From contig NZ_JAPDDR010000016.1 of the NCBI RefSeq assembly GCF_025950095.1, forward strand, positions 42,669 to 106,668: 64,000 nucleotides of DNA, written 5' to 3'. Under the pieces are notes generated by a model. That model ran no database searches and was not told where the DNA came from. It saw nothing but the letters and a program-made list of their open reading frames with translations. Below, in pieces: positions 6,500 to 15,178 of the stretch. Source of the stretch: Luteolibacter rhizosphaerae (lineage in GTDB: Bacteria > Verrucomicrobiota > Verrucomicrobiia > Verrucomicrobiales > Akkermansiaceae). The translations under genes and the position numbers were made by a program. The stretch's first letter is position 1; every line of letters begins with the position of its first letter.

Positions 6500-8956
6500 A
6501 TGAAATCGCCCTTCCTGCGGGTCCTGTTCCCGCTCGCCTGCCATCTGCCCTACTCGCCCTGCTCCGCCGCCAGCGCCAGCTGGTCCGCCACGCCTGCCTC
6601 GGGCGATTGGCATGCGGCCGCGAACTGGTCACCCGCCAGCGTGCCCGTCGCCGTGGAGGACACGGCGACCTTCTCCGCGACCTCGCAGCCGGGCGTGTTC
6701 CTGAATGCAGGAGCCTCCCCGGGAGCCATCGTTTTCGCCACGGATGCCCCGGCCCATGGGATCGCGGTCAATCCCGCGGCGGCGGCCAGCGTGACGATGG
6801 AGATCGGTGGAAGTGGCATCACCAACGGGAGTAGCTTCCAGCAGCATTTCCTCGCCAAGGCGGATGCCGTGAACGGGACTTTCGGGACGATCCGCTTCGC
6901 CAATGCGGCGACGGCAGGAGCCAACGTGAGATTCACCGCCGAGGGCGGATCGGCAGCCACGAAGTCCGGCGGCCTGGTTCACTTCACGAACACGGCCACG
7001 GCAGGCACGGCGTTGTTAGAGAATCTGGCCGTCACCGTCACCACTGCCGCCCGCGCGGGCACGACGCGCTTCTCCAACCAAGCGAGCGCTGGCAATGCGA
7101 CGCTCCACAACTATGGCGGCACGATCGGATCGGTGCCCATTTCGCTTTCCGGCAGGACCGAGCTGCCGGACAGTTCGACGGTCGGCAACGCGACGATCGT
7201 CAATCAGGGCGCGACCACCGCGGGCTCGGTGGGAGGCCTGTTGCGGCTCTCCAACAATGCCTCCGCCGGGAGCGCGAGCATCACTAACAGAGGTGGCTCC
7301 GTTACGGGCGGGCGCAGCTATGTGCTGGCCTTCGATAGCTCCACGCTCGGCAATGCGACGCTGGTCAATGAAGGCGGAAGCGCCGGCACGAGCGGGGCTA
7401 TCACCCAGATCCAGAACAATTCCTCCGCGGGCGCCTCCACGATCACGAACAAGAGCGGGAATTTCTCCGGAGGAGGTCAGGGGCAGACAGGCTTCTACCA
7501 CACCTCGAAGGCGGGAACGGCCGTGATCCATTCCGAAGGCTCCCATCTCAGCGGAGCGGGTGCCAGCCTGCTTTTCACCAACAGTGCCTCTGCGGAAGAC
7601 GCGACGATCACCAACAGCGGAGCCACCAGCGCGACCGGCGGCCAAGGGTTCACCAATTTCTATCTGAACAGCCACGCCGGCACCGCGGCCATCACCAACC
7701 ACAGCGGAACGGTCAATGGCGCCAGCGGAGGCACCACCGAATTCCGCGACAGCTCCAGCGCCGGCGACGCGGCGATCATCAACAAGGGTGCCACCGTGAG
7801 CGGGGCGCGAACCGGATGGACGAAGTTTCACGACAACTCCACGGCCGGCAATGCGACCTTCACCAATGAAGGCGTGGTGGGTTCCGCCTTCTATGGCGGC
7901 GCGACTGCCTTCTACGACAACAGCAGCGCGGGAACAGCCACCCTGAACTGCATCGGAAAAGGCGAGATCATCTTCGAAGGGAACTCATCCGCCGGCACTG
8001 CGCGGGTGAACATGAGCCACGCCTCCTGCGCGCTGCGGATCGACGCTCACAACGCTCCCGGAGTCTCGATCGCCACGCTGGAAGGCGGCGGCCAGATCTA
8101 CATCGGAGCCAATACCTTGGTCGTCGGCGCTAGCAATCTGGCCACCACATTCAGCGGAACCATCCACGGCGCCGGCAACCTGACCAAGGTGGGAACAGGT
8201 GAGTTCCTCTTCTCCGGGGTGGGGAACCATACCGACCCAACCCGGGTGGAAGGCGGAACGCTCACGCTCCGGAGCAGGGGGTTCAGCAGGATCTTCAAGG
8301 TCGCCGCCGGAGCCTTTCTAAAGTTCGAAGGGAAGCCCCTCGGGAATCTCGATTACCACATCGACGAGCTGCACCTCGCCGGAGTGCAGCAAGCCGCCGG
8401 CGTCTGGGGTTCCCTCACCTCGAGCGCTCCTAACAAGTCCGCCTTCCTCTTCGGCAACGGCACCTTCGTCGTCGCAAAAAATCCCGAGCCCTACGTCGCC
8501 TGGGCCCAACAGAAGGGCGTGACGGACGCTAACGACGTGCGGACAGCGGATCCCGACAAGGACGGGATGCCGAACATCATGGAATACGCTTTCGACGGAA
8601 ACCCCTTTTCCCCCGAGCCCCAGGCGAAGATCGCAGGCAAGCTGGCCGCGATCGAGAACCAGGGAACTCCCGTGCAGGTGATGACGCTGACGATCCCGGT
8701 GCTAGGAACCGCGGAGACGACGGCCTTCACCGGCACGGGAGCGCTTTCCGCAACTGCAAGCGGTGTGAGCTACCGGATCCAGGCCGGTGGCAATCTCAGC
8801 TCGTGGTCCACGCAGGTATCGGAGATCCCGGCGGCACAGGCCACGGCGCTGCGGGATAGCCTGAACCTGCCGGCGCTCTCGCCGGGATGGAGCTACCGGA
8901 GCTTCTCGGTGCCGGTTAGCGGGCCGGCGGCCTTCCTACGCGCCGTGGTGGAGTGA
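6500..8956 (+). CDS. Large secreted beta-helix protein with autotransporter-type strand
   Basis: About 818 aa from ATG 6500, starting with a signal peptide (MKSPFLRVLFPLACHL, cleavage near SAASA). The next region (ASGDWHAAANWSPASVP, then EDTATF) is the opening common to verrucomicrobial exported beta-helix proteins. Residues about 90-530 carry many imperfect repeats with an 'NxSSAG(N/D)AxITNxG' core, expected to stack as a right-handed beta-helix. An autotransporter-associated beta-strand segment follows (LTKVGTGEFLFSG, VEGGTLTLRS), then a thrombospondin-3-like calcium loop DPDKDGMPNIMEYAFDGNP and a C-terminal beta domain. There is no outer-membrane barrel and no PEP-CTERM anchor. Divergent from the LuxR gene. 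Confidence 0.8.
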   Translation: MKSPFLRVLFPLACHLPYSPCSAASASWSATPASGDWHAAANWSPASVPVAVEDTATFSATSQPGVFLNAGASPGAIVFATDAPAHGIAVNPAAAASVTMEIGGSGITNGSSFQQHFLAKADAVNGTFGTIRFANAATAGANVRFTAEGGSAATKSGGLVHFTNTATAGTALLENLAVTVTTAARAGTTRFSNQASAGNATLHNYGGTIGSVPISLSGRTELPDSSTVGNATIVNQGATTAGSVGGLLRLSNNASAGSASITNRGGSVTGGRSYVLAFDSSTLGNATLVNEGGSAGTSGAITQIQNNSSAGASTITNKSGNFSGGGQGQTGFYHTSKAGTAVIHSEGSHLSGAGASLLFTNSASAEDATITNSGATSATGGQGFTNFYLNSHAGTAAITNHSGTVNGASGGTTEFRDSSSAGDAAIINKGATVSGARTGWTKFHDNSTAGNATFTNEGVVGSAFYGGATAFYDNSSAGTATLNCIGKGEIIFEGNSSAGTARVNMSHASCALRIDAHNAPGVSIATLEGGGQIYIGANTLVVGASNLATTFSGTIHGAGNLTKVGTGEFLFSGVGNHTDPTRVEGGTLTLRSRGFSRIFKVAAGAFLKFEGKPLGNLDYHIDELHLAGVQQAAGVWGSLTSSAPNKSAFLFGNGTFVVAKNPEPYVAWAQQKGVTDANDVRTADPDKDGMPNIMEYAFDGNPFSPEPQAKIAGKLAAIENQGTPVQVMTLTIPVLGTAETTAFTGTGALSATASGVSYRIQAGGNLSSWSTQVSEIPAAQATALRDSLNLPALSPGWSYRSFSVPVSGPAAFLRAVVE

Positions 8957-9087
8957 GGGGCCTCGATCTGGCGTCCGGTGCACCGAGTTGACTTCCCAGA
9001 TTCCATTGACAAGCCTTTTGTCGGGATCGACCGGGATGCTGCCACACTGCAGCACGGCCGCCGATCGATCCGAGGAGGAACTAGCCA

Positions 9088-9429
9088 ATGAATGACGGAG
9101 AACCTTTCTTTCTGGGCATTGGCATCTTCGCGGTGGTGATGGGAGTCATCTCGGCGCTAGCGACAAGCGATCGCGGGAAGAAGCGATGGCTCAAGGTCTC
9201 CGGTCCTCTCCTGGCGGCGATCGCTCTTCCCTTGGTGCTATTTTTCCTGATGGGCTTCTGCCAGTGGTACGATCAGCCGGATCCGAGATTTCTCGATGCC
9301 ATCCGCTCCGGCTTGGCCGCGACATTGATCTATGGCCGTGTCGTCACCGTCGGGTGCACGGTGATTTCATTGATCTTCTTCGGCACGGTCTTCTGCGTGG
9401 TGCGGGTCTTCGAGAGATCGGGCCGCTAA
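9088..9429 (+). CDS. Membrane protein (113 aa)
   Basis: ATG 9088 follows a good ribosome-binding site (GAGGAGGAAC). Hydrophobic segments lie at about residues 7-26, 37-57 and 80-106, so three passes are likely. The loop between the second and third segments carries WYDQPDPRFLDAI. Not recognised. The 130 bp upstream holds no other gene. Confidence 0.65.
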   Translation: MNDGEPFFLGIGIFAVVMGVISALATSDRGKKRWLKVSGPLLAAIALPLVLFFLMGFCQWYDQPDPRFLDAIRSGLAATLIYGRVVTVGCTVISLIFFGTVFCVVRVFERSGR

Positions 9430-9484
9430 GCGAGGGTTCACGCAGAGAATGGCGAGGTGCTGAGTTCAGATCGTGTTAAGGAAT

Positions 9485-10057
9485 ATGATGCGTGTCCTGA
9501 TTTCAGGTGGTCCCGGTTCGGGGTGCACGTCGACGGCTGCGGCTGTGGGTGCCGCTCTGAAGTTACCGGTTTTCGATTCGGACTCGTTCTTTCACAAGGC
9601 GAGCGACCCGCCATTCCAGCAGCAGAACAGTCCCGAGGAGCGACGCCAGCTTTTGAGGTCGGCACTGGAGGACAGCGATGCCTGGATCTTGAGCGGCTCG
9701 ATCGCGACATGGGGTTTGGTCGAACTTGCGCCGACGCACGGGGTGTTTCTGGAGGTTCCCGTGGAGGAGCGTTTGAGGAGGCTGGAGGAGCGGCAACGGA
9801 TGCTATTCGGAGCGAGGATCGAGCCGGGAGGCGACATGGCGGAGGAGCATCGGGCATTCATGGAGTGGGCACCCGGTTACGAGAGCCGGAGCGGTGCGGG
9901 CAGGAATCTGAGAACCGACCGGGACTTCCTGGAGACACGGTGCGAGCGCTTCATGGCCATTGCCGGGGTGATCCCTTTCGAAGAATTGGTCGGCGGGGTG
10001 ATTGCGTTTCTCAGCGGAGAAGCGCGGCAGGATGATGCGGTGGTGGCTGCACGCTGA
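9485..10057 (+). CDS. P-loop nucleoside/nucleotide kinase-like protein
   Basis: ATG 9485 follows AAGGA; the next codon is also ATG. The N-terminus has a Walker A motif, VLISGGPGSGCTSTAAAVG, followed by PVFDSDSFFHKASDPPF, the position where small-molecule kinases bind substrate. A later strand DAWILSGSIATWGLV and the helix VPVEERLRRLEERQRML match the lid region of adenylate kinase-like proteins. It would phosphorylate an unidentified small molecule using ATP. A true aminoglycoside or shikimate kinase cannot be separated by eye. Confidence 0.75.
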   Translation: MMRVLISGGPGSGCTSTAAAVGAALKLPVFDSDSFFHKASDPPFQQQNSPEERRQLLRSALEDSDAWILSGSIATWGLVELAPTHGVFLEVPVEERLRRLEERQRMLFGARIEPGGDMAEEHRAFMEWAPGYESRSGAGRNLRTDRDFLETRCERFMAIAGVIPFEELVGGVIAFLSGEARQDDAVVAAR

Positions 10058-10164
10058 AGCAGGTGTCTTGCCGCCGGGGGGGCGGCTTCATCTCTTCTGC
10101 GATTCCGCGCTTGTTCCCGCGCAGGCTGTCGCCGAGCTTCGGCGATAGAGGAGAAGCAGATACG

Positions 10165-10806
10165 ATGGCCATGTCTGAACAAGCGAAGAAACTTGTCGCC
10201 GGGCTTGCGCAGGGAATCCTGCTGCTGGGCGAGATCAAGAAGCGTGGTGCGGAGATCAAGAAGGACCACGATCTGGCGATGGAGCTGTGGGCGTCCGGGG
10301 AATTCCGGCCGCGTATGCTGGCGACGTTGATCTTCGACAAGAAGCTGCTGACGGAGGCTGTGATCGAGCAGCTGGCGGCGGACATGTCCGCGCACGGGAT
10401 GGAGGAGCGCTGCCAACTGGCGGACTGGTTCATGGCGAACCAACTGGCAAAGGGCAAGAAGCTGGCGGCGCTGATGCTTGGCTGGGGGGGTCATCCTTCG
10501 CCGATCCTGCGTCGCTTGTTCTGGTATCATCAGGCGCGCCTGCGCTGGGTGGGACAGGCTCCGCCTGGGAACAGCGTGGAGCTGATGAAGTCGCTGGAGA
10601 AGAACATGGCGGAGGAAGAGCCCGAGGTGCAGTGGGCGATGAACTTCTGCGCCGGGCAGATCGGGATCCACGAGCCGGAGTTCCGGGCGAGGTGCGTCAA
10701 GCTGGGCGAGGCGCTGGGGCTCTACAAGGAGGAGAAGGTGTCGAAGAATTGCACGCCGTCCTATCTACCGGAGTTTATCCGGATCGAGGTGGCGAAGCGA
10801 GGGTGA
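10165..10806 (+). CDS. DNA alkylation repair (AlkD-like) HEAT-repeat protein
   Basis: About 213 aa from ATG 10165, which follows GAGGAGAAGCAG; an in-frame upstream start at 10063 would add an unlikely Arg-rich leader. It is all-helical with HEAT-like repeats and ends with a segment typical of this family: VQWAMNFCAGQIGIHEPEFR, then RCVKLGEALGLYKEEKVSKN and CTPSYLPEFIRIEV. AlkD-like enzymes remove alkylated bases as DNA glycosylases; this group of shorter homologues is less studied. Conserved Trp residues occur in the middle (LADWFM, LFWYHQARLRW). Confidence 0.75.
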   Translation: MAMSEQAKKLVAGLAQGILLLGEIKKRGAEIKKDHDLAMELWASGEFRPRMLATLIFDKKLLTEAVIEQLAADMSAHGMEERCQLADWFMANQLAKGKKLAALMLGWGGHPSPILRRLFWYHQARLRWVGQAPPGNSVELMKSLEKNMAEEEPEVQWAMNFCAGQIGIHEPEFRARCVKLGEALGLYKEEKVSKNCTPSYLPEFIRIEVAKRG

Positions 10807-10837
10807 TTTGGTGTAGAGCCACGCTGAGAACCGGGTG

Positions 10838-11308
10838 ATGAGTGCACAAGTGAGAGAGATCTACGTCGGCCGGCAGCGGGAGGCGCCGATGCAGTTCGTC
10901 CGCAAGATCGAGGTGATCGCCGGCAAGGGACTGGCCGGGGATCGCTATGCCGAGGGCACCGGCTCCTACTCGAGATCGAAAGGCATCCGGGACGTGACCC
11001 TCATCGAGATTGAAGACCTGTGGAATTTCTACGGGAGATCGGGGATCGATCTCCACCCCGGCCTCACGCGGCGGAATATTGTGACTGAAGGGATCAAGCT
11101 CTCGGACCTCATTGATTCATCCTTCACCATCGGGCCCGTGTCCTTTCTCGGCCTGCGCCCTTGCCCTCCATGTCGGCATCTCGCCAAGCTCATCGGCATC
11201 CCTGATGTTCTCCATGGTCTAGCCCACTCCGGGGGGATCTACGCGCAGGCCCTGAGTGACGGGATCATCAGCATCGATGACCCCGTGGGCCTGCCGGGGG
11301 CTGAATGA
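10838..11308 (+). CDS. MOSC domain protein
   Basis: About 156 aa. MOSC hallmarks: the N-terminal VREIYVGRQREAPM strand, the GKGLAGDRYAEGTGSY loop, the LTRRNIVTEGIKLSDL segment and the LRPCPPCRHLAKLIG cysteine loop. MOSC domains bind molybdenum cofactor or sulfur carried on that cysteine. GTG 10835 is an alternative start directly before ATG 10838. The protein is a stand-alone domain, so a role in sulfur or Moco transfer is an inference. Confidence 0.85.
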   Translation: MSAQVREIYVGRQREAPMQFVRKIEVIAGKGLAGDRYAEGTGSYSRSKGIRDVTLIEIEDLWNFYGRSGIDLHPGLTRRNIVTEGIKLSDLIDSSFTIGPVSFLGLRPCPPCRHLAKLIGIPDVLHGLAHSGGIYAQALSDGIISIDDPVGLPGAE

Positions 11309-11472
11309 ACTCGAATCAAGCGCAGCATGAAGGAAAGCCGAGGCGCGGAAGACGGCGGGGTATGGAGATGCATAGGGCCACTTCCGGGGCGCCGTATCCT
11401 CGACAGCCCGGGGCGCGGTTGCCTAGTATCGGGAGTCTGGTGCTGCCATGCTTCGAGCCGTTCTCCCGAGAG

Positions 11473-11835
11473 ATGAACTTTCTATCCCGCATCATGATCC
11501 TCTCAGCGCTGCTCTCGCTCGCGGGCTGTGGCGATGGCGACAAGCTATGGGAGGACGGGAACTACCGGGTCTATGCGCGGCCCAATTGCCGCGAGATCAT
11601 CATGGGATACCACTTCGGAGACGGTGGCGTCTTGGGACTATCCGGTCCCACCGTGACTGCGGCCGGGGCGGATGCCAGGCATGTGGTCTTTCAGGTGAAC
11701 GGGGCGTCCCATTTCTACATCGTGAGAGAGGAGGGCGGGGAGGGGACGACTCACGGGCCGTATGCTGTCGAGGCATTCGAGGCCATCCGCCGGGAACTAT
11801 CGCTGCCTTCCTTCGAGTGGCACCTCCGCCGATGA
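11473..11835 (+). CDS. Small lipoprotein (120 aa)
   Basis: ATG 11473 gives NFLSRIMILSALLSLAGCGDGD, a lipoprotein signal with lipobox LAGC. An in-frame ATG at 11305 would place 56 unrelated residues before it and is rejected, although that start overlaps the MOSC stop. The mature part is beta-rich (NYRVYARPNCREIIMGYHFG, HVVFQVNGASHFYIVREEGG). Unknown function. Confidence 0.65.
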   Translation: MNFLSRIMILSALLSLAGCGDGDKLWEDGNYRVYARPNCREIIMGYHFGDGGVLGLSGPTVTAAGADARHVVFQVNGASHFYIVREEGGEGTTHGPYAVEAFEAIRRELSLPSFEWHLRR

Positions 11836-11945
11836 TCCGGCAGGCGAGGTTGGTGTGGTGGTGAGTTTGGCTTCCACTTCAATCGGCCTGCTGCCTACGA
11901 TCGGAACATCAGGCTGCATGATCACTTGATGAAGAGGGCACAACC

Positions 11946-11973
11946 CCAAGCATCCCGGTAAAAGGATGCTTGG
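11946..11973 (+). promoter_or_regulatory. Perfect 10-bp hairpin before a membrane protein gene
   Basis: CCAAGCATCC (11946-11955) and GGATGCTTGG (11964-11973) are perfect inverted arms around an 8-base loop. The hairpin ends 14 bp before ATG 11988. It has no T tract, so it may be a 5' leader structure acting on translation rather than a terminator. Confidence 0.5.
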
Positions 11974-11987
11974 AATAGATCACAAGG

Positions 11988-12437
11988 ATGTGGAACAAGA
12001 TTGGCCGGTTTTTAATTCAGTTTATGAGACGGGGTTCCCTCCCGTTTCCATTCGCGTTGCTCCTCAGCATGCTGCTCTTGGAGGCTTCCGATCAAATCCT
12101 GAGACCTGACCCAAGCAATATTTCGTCGGGCGATCCGGGCGAGACTCTGGGGGGATACTTGGTAGCCGCGCTAATCGTGTTGCTTCAGGGATTCATCGGC
12201 TTCCCAGCGCTGCTTTTCCTCGATCATGGCAGGCTCGGGCTCCGAAGCTTCCTCGGAGTTGCTGTGGTTATGTCCCTCCTGATCTCTGCATGGATAGGCT
12301 CGGCGCTGCGGGCCCCCCATCTCGGGGAATCGTTCGGCTTCATGTTCTCCATGGCCTTGGCCTTTCTCGGGCCTCCCCTTTTGCTCAGCTTCTGGATGGC
12401 TTATGCCCTTCGGCCGAAGAGGACAGCAGTGTCTTAA
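11988..12437 (+). CDS. Membrane protein with four hydrophobic segments (149 aa)
   Basis: Starts at ATG 11988 (MWNKIGRFLIQFMRRG) behind a weak CAAGG site. Hydrophobic segments lie at about residues 20-34, 54-76, 85-106 and 118-140. The N-terminus is basic, consistent with the inside. Not recognised. It lies about 50 bp before another small membrane protein gene and may be co-transcribed with it. Confidence 0.65.
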   Translation: MWNKIGRFLIQFMRRGSLPFPFALLLSMLLLEASDQILRPDPSNISSGDPGETLGGYLVAALIVLLQGFIGFPALLFLDHGRLGLRSFLGVAVVMSLLISAWIGSALRAPHLGESFGFMFSMALAFLGPPLLLSFWMAYALRPKRTAVS

Positions 12438-12488
12438 GGCTTTCCCGTCCTTTCGGGAGATGCCTGATTCTTACATTTTAAGAGAGCC

Positions 12489-12791
12489 ATGCCTGCCGAC
12501 GAATCCGATCCAATTGAAGCGTTCTTCGAGGGGCTCGTGGAAACGGTCTTCTACGGCGCTTCCTATTTCACCGGAGCCTTGGTGTTTGCCCTGCTAACTT
12601 TGGGGCAGATTCCTTTCGCCCCGCTTTCAAGCATTCATGAGAGGAAACGAAACAAGAAGCCGCCGAAGGGCTGGAGCATCTGGCTGCACCACCCCGTGCA
12701 GAAAAAGATCCTCCGCGCCGAGGTGATCTGCGCGGTCGGGTTTTTCAGTTGGATCGGCTTGGGATTCGCGATTTACCATGTGGTGAAGTGA
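12489..12791 (+). CDS. Small membrane protein (100 aa)
   Basis: ATG 12489 (MPADESDPIEAFFEGLVE). Two hydrophobic segments, about residues 20-42 (ASYFTGALVFALLTLG) and 77-98, are separated by a basic loop HERKRNKKPPKGWS, which predicts a cytosolic loop. Its TGA overlaps the GTG start of the next gene, which implies translational coupling. Confidence 0.65.
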   Translation: MPADESDPIEAFFEGLVETVFYGASYFTGALVFALLTLGQIPFAPLSSIHERKRNKKPPKGWSIWLHHPVQKKILRAEVICAVGFFSWIGLGFAIYHVVK

Positions 12792-13357
12792 AAGCGCCCC
12801 GTAACTTGGTGAAGCAGATCTCCCTATTTGCCGCTCTGTTTTCGTGCGGGTTCGCGGAAGCGCAGGAACCCAAGAAGATGCTGCATCCAGATTTTCCGGT
12901 GATCGAAGGCAAGTATCAGATGACCGACAACTGGTCGGTGACGCTGGACCAGAAGCATAACCGGCGGATCGAGGAAGGGAGCCTGGTGATCTGGCGACCG
13001 GGCTTCACGATCTGGACCCGGGTGTGGAACCTGAAGGAAGGGGAGACGGCGGAGGAGCGGCTGAAGAGTTTGCGGGCGGATATCTCGAAGGAGGCCACCG
13101 ATGTGGTCGAGAGCAGGGATAGCATGCCGCTGCGGCTTTCCTACCGGCTGAAGGAGAAGTCGGAGGACGATCGGCAAGCGGCGTTCTACGGGGTCGCCGT
13201 GAGTGCGTCGGGCCATGTCCATGTCGCGATCTATTTCGATGATGCCAAGGACCTGAAGACGGCGCAGGAGATCTTCGCCAGCCTGACACCGGCGAAGGCC
13301 GAGGCCAAAGCCAAGGACGATGGTGGCCAGCCGACGAAGGGGCCGGAGGCGAAGTGA
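12788..13357 (+). CDS. Secreted protein of unknown function
   Basis: GTG 12788 gives a signal peptide (NLVKQISLFAALFSCGFAEA, cleavage near AEAQE). The mature protein is about 165 aa and beta-rich (GKYQMTDNWSVTLDQKHNRR, LVIWRPGFTIWTRVWNLKEG), then a helical SLRADISKEATDVVESRD, and ends in an Ala/Lys-rich tail. The start overlaps the stop of the upstream membrane protein by four bases (GTGA), so the two are likely translated together. Confidence 0.7.
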   Translation: MKAPRNLVKQISLFAALFSCGFAEAQEPKKMLHPDFPVIEGKYQMTDNWSVTLDQKHNRRIEEGSLVIWRPGFTIWTRVWNLKEGETAEERLKSLRADISKEATDVVESRDSMPLRLSYRLKEKSEDDRQAAFYGVAVSASGHVHVAIYFDDAKDLKTAQEIFASLTPAKAEAKAKDDGGQPTKGPEAK

Positions 13358-13411
13358 GATCCGCGGCTTTCGGCTAGAAGGGGCGGGCGGGTTCGGCTAA
13401 GGCTGGGTGGA

Positions 13412-13825
13412 GTGATCCGATTGAAAGTAAGAGCGCCCTACTCCGGGGAGAAGGTGAAGGACTGCAAGCTGGTGAGATGGCACCGGGAGGATGGGGCTGC
13501 GGTCGAGGTGGGCGCCTTGATCGCCACCTTGGAGACGAGGAAGGCGGTCAACGAGATCGAAGCCGCGGATGCGGGCGTGCTGCGGCACCTCGTGAAGGAG
13601 GGAGATACGGTGGCGATCGGAGCTTGCTTCGCGATGATCGAGAACGACGGTTTACGCGAGGAGGGTGATGCGCTCCACCTGACGATGGAGATCTCCCGGG
13701 ATGATCTGGCCGCGATCGATGCGAGGCGCGGTGAGCTGAGCCGTGATGAGTATGCGCTGCGGTGTGTGCGAGAGAGGCTTGAACAAGATGCAAGCGCTAG
13801 CAGCAGCCATTCCGACGAGGCGTGA
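13412..13825 (+). CDS. Biotinyl/lipoyl-like domain protein (137 aa)
   Basis: Residues 1-75 form a lipoyl/biotinyl fold: KVRAPYSGEKVKDCKLVRWH, GALIATLETRKAVNEIEA, ADAGVLRHLVKEGDTVAIGA. The expected modified lysine is in ETRKAVNEIEA, the position of the usual ETDKA loop. The C-terminal helix (ISRDDLAAIDARRGELSRDE) has no catalytic domain. It is a stand-alone carrier-like domain, not part of a 2-oxoacid dehydrogenase or carboxylase operon here. The start is GTG 13412. Confidence 0.75.
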   Translation: MIRLKVRAPYSGEKVKDCKLVRWHREDGAAVEVGALIATLETRKAVNEIEAADAGVLRHLVKEGDTVAIGACFAMIENDGLREEGDALHLTMEISRDDLAAIDARRGELSRDEYALRCVRERLEQDASASSSHSDEA

Positions 13826-13845
13826 TCTCGGCCGTTATTCTCTCA

Positions 13846-14439
13846 ATGGAAGCGACCCCACAAGCCATCATCAAGGAGGTAAGCTCGAAGCTCCATCGCG
13901 ACGTGCTGAAGCTGTGCGGATTCAAGAAAACGGCGTATGTATGGACCCGGGAAGGCGACTGGCTCAAGATCATCGATCTACAGTTCTCAAGCTGGAACAG
14001 CTCAGAGGAGGCAAGGCTCACCCTGAATCTGGGCGTCTTCATTCCGAATCTTTATCGTGCGATGCGATCTCATCCTGTCCCCGACAAGCCCAAGGAGTTC
14101 CACTGCGATGTCCGAACCCGGATCGGGATGTTGTTGCCGCCAGGCACCGACAAGTGGTGGACGGTAACGGCGGCAAGCAAAGCTCAAGACTTGTTCGATG
14201 AGTTGAGCGCGGATCTATTGGAAACTGGAATCCCTTGGCTCGATGGCCTTCACAGCTATGAAAGCGTTGCCGCGGAATTGCTGCTCCAGAAGAACCCTTT
14301 CAAGGCTGCCGTTGTGCTCAAGCTTGACGGTCGCGATGATGAGGCTGCCAAAGTAATGAGAACCGCTCGGGAGAAGGCTCACAAGCTGGCCTTGCCAGAG
14401 CTCGTGCGAGTCGCGAAAGCGTTGGGCATACCAGTCTAG
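13846..14439 (+). CDS. DUF4304 family protein
   Basis: About 197 aa from ATG 13846; a GTG at 13822 overlapping the previous stop is possible. It has the DUF4304 pattern: VLKLCGFKKTAYVWTREGDW, LKIIDLQFSSWNSSEEARLT, LNLGVFIP, RTRIGMLLPPGTDKWWTV, and a C-terminal helical part. The family is often found near polymorphic-toxin loci and includes immunity-like proteins. No toxin is visible here. Confidence 0.8.
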   Translation: MEATPQAIIKEVSSKLHRDVLKLCGFKKTAYVWTREGDWLKIIDLQFSSWNSSEEARLTLNLGVFIPNLYRAMRSHPVPDKPKEFHCDVRTRIGMLLPPGTDKWWTVTAASKAQDLFDELSADLLETGIPWLDGLHSYESVAAELLLQKNPFKAAVVLKLDGRDDEAAKVMRTAREKAHKLALPELVRVAKALGIPV

Positions 14440-14585
14440 ATACGCTAAGTGCAGGCAGACCAGCGCTTGGCTTGAGTTTCATGCTCCGTTGGTCAAGGCC
14501 GGGCTTCGGGCGCTGCCATGAGGCTTGCGGCAAGTGTTGTGCTCTCGTGTGTTGTGGTAGATCATCGGGGGACAGGAGCCTGTTC

Positions 14586-15074
14586 ATGGAATCAATCAGC
14601 GACATAGAGCAGATGGCAGAGGCTGCGTGGGATGCCGGTCACAACCGGCTGGCCCAGCGCCTGCTCCAGCGAGGTGCGGACTTGGGATCGGACGGGTGCA
14701 TGCTGAACCTCGGCTACGCCTATGACGTGGGACTCGGCACCCGCACCGACAAGGTGATGGCGATGCGCTGGTACAAGCGGGCTTACCGCCGGGGCCATGC
14801 ATCGGCTGCATCGAATATCGCCGTGCTCTACAGGGAGCAGGGCAGGGACCGAATGGTCTTCGCCTGGTACTTGCGTGCCGCAGAGCTTGGGGATGGAGGT
14901 GCCATGCTGGAGCTTGCGAAGCTCCTTCTCGCGGGTCGGGGTGTCCGTCGTTCTCCTTCGGAGGCCTTGGGCTACTTGCGGGGCGCGCTATCCACCAAGT
15001 TCATCTGCGAGGAGTCTTGGGAAGAGGCGGAGGAACTCATGCAACAGCTTGCGCCGAAGATCGTGCATGAGTGA
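14586..15074 (+). CDS. Sel1-repeat (TPR-like) protein
   Basis: About 162 aa from ATG 14586; an in-frame ATG at 14472 would add an unlikely Cys/Arg-rich leader. Sel1 repeats are visible: CMLNLGYAYDVGLGTRTDKV, AMRWYKRAYRRGHASAASNI, FAWYLRAAELGDGGAMLELA, KLLLAGRGVRRSPSEALGYL. Such solenoids bind protein partners. No signal peptide, so cytosolic. Confidence 0.85.
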   Translation: MESISDIEQMAEAAWDAGHNRLAQRLLQRGADLGSDGCMLNLGYAYDVGLGTRTDKVMAMRWYKRAYRRGHASAASNIAVLYREQGRDRMVFAWYLRAAELGDGGAMLELAKLLLAGRGVRRSPSEALGYLRGALSTKFICEESWEEAEELMQQLAPKIVHE

Positions 15075-15178
15075 AGATCGGCTGCGTCGGGGAGATGATG
15101 CGAGTCCCGTCGTTATCGGTCTTGTGCCTTTCCTCGACCTTGTGAAACATCGCGAGCCTTGAAGCCTACCTTGGAGAA

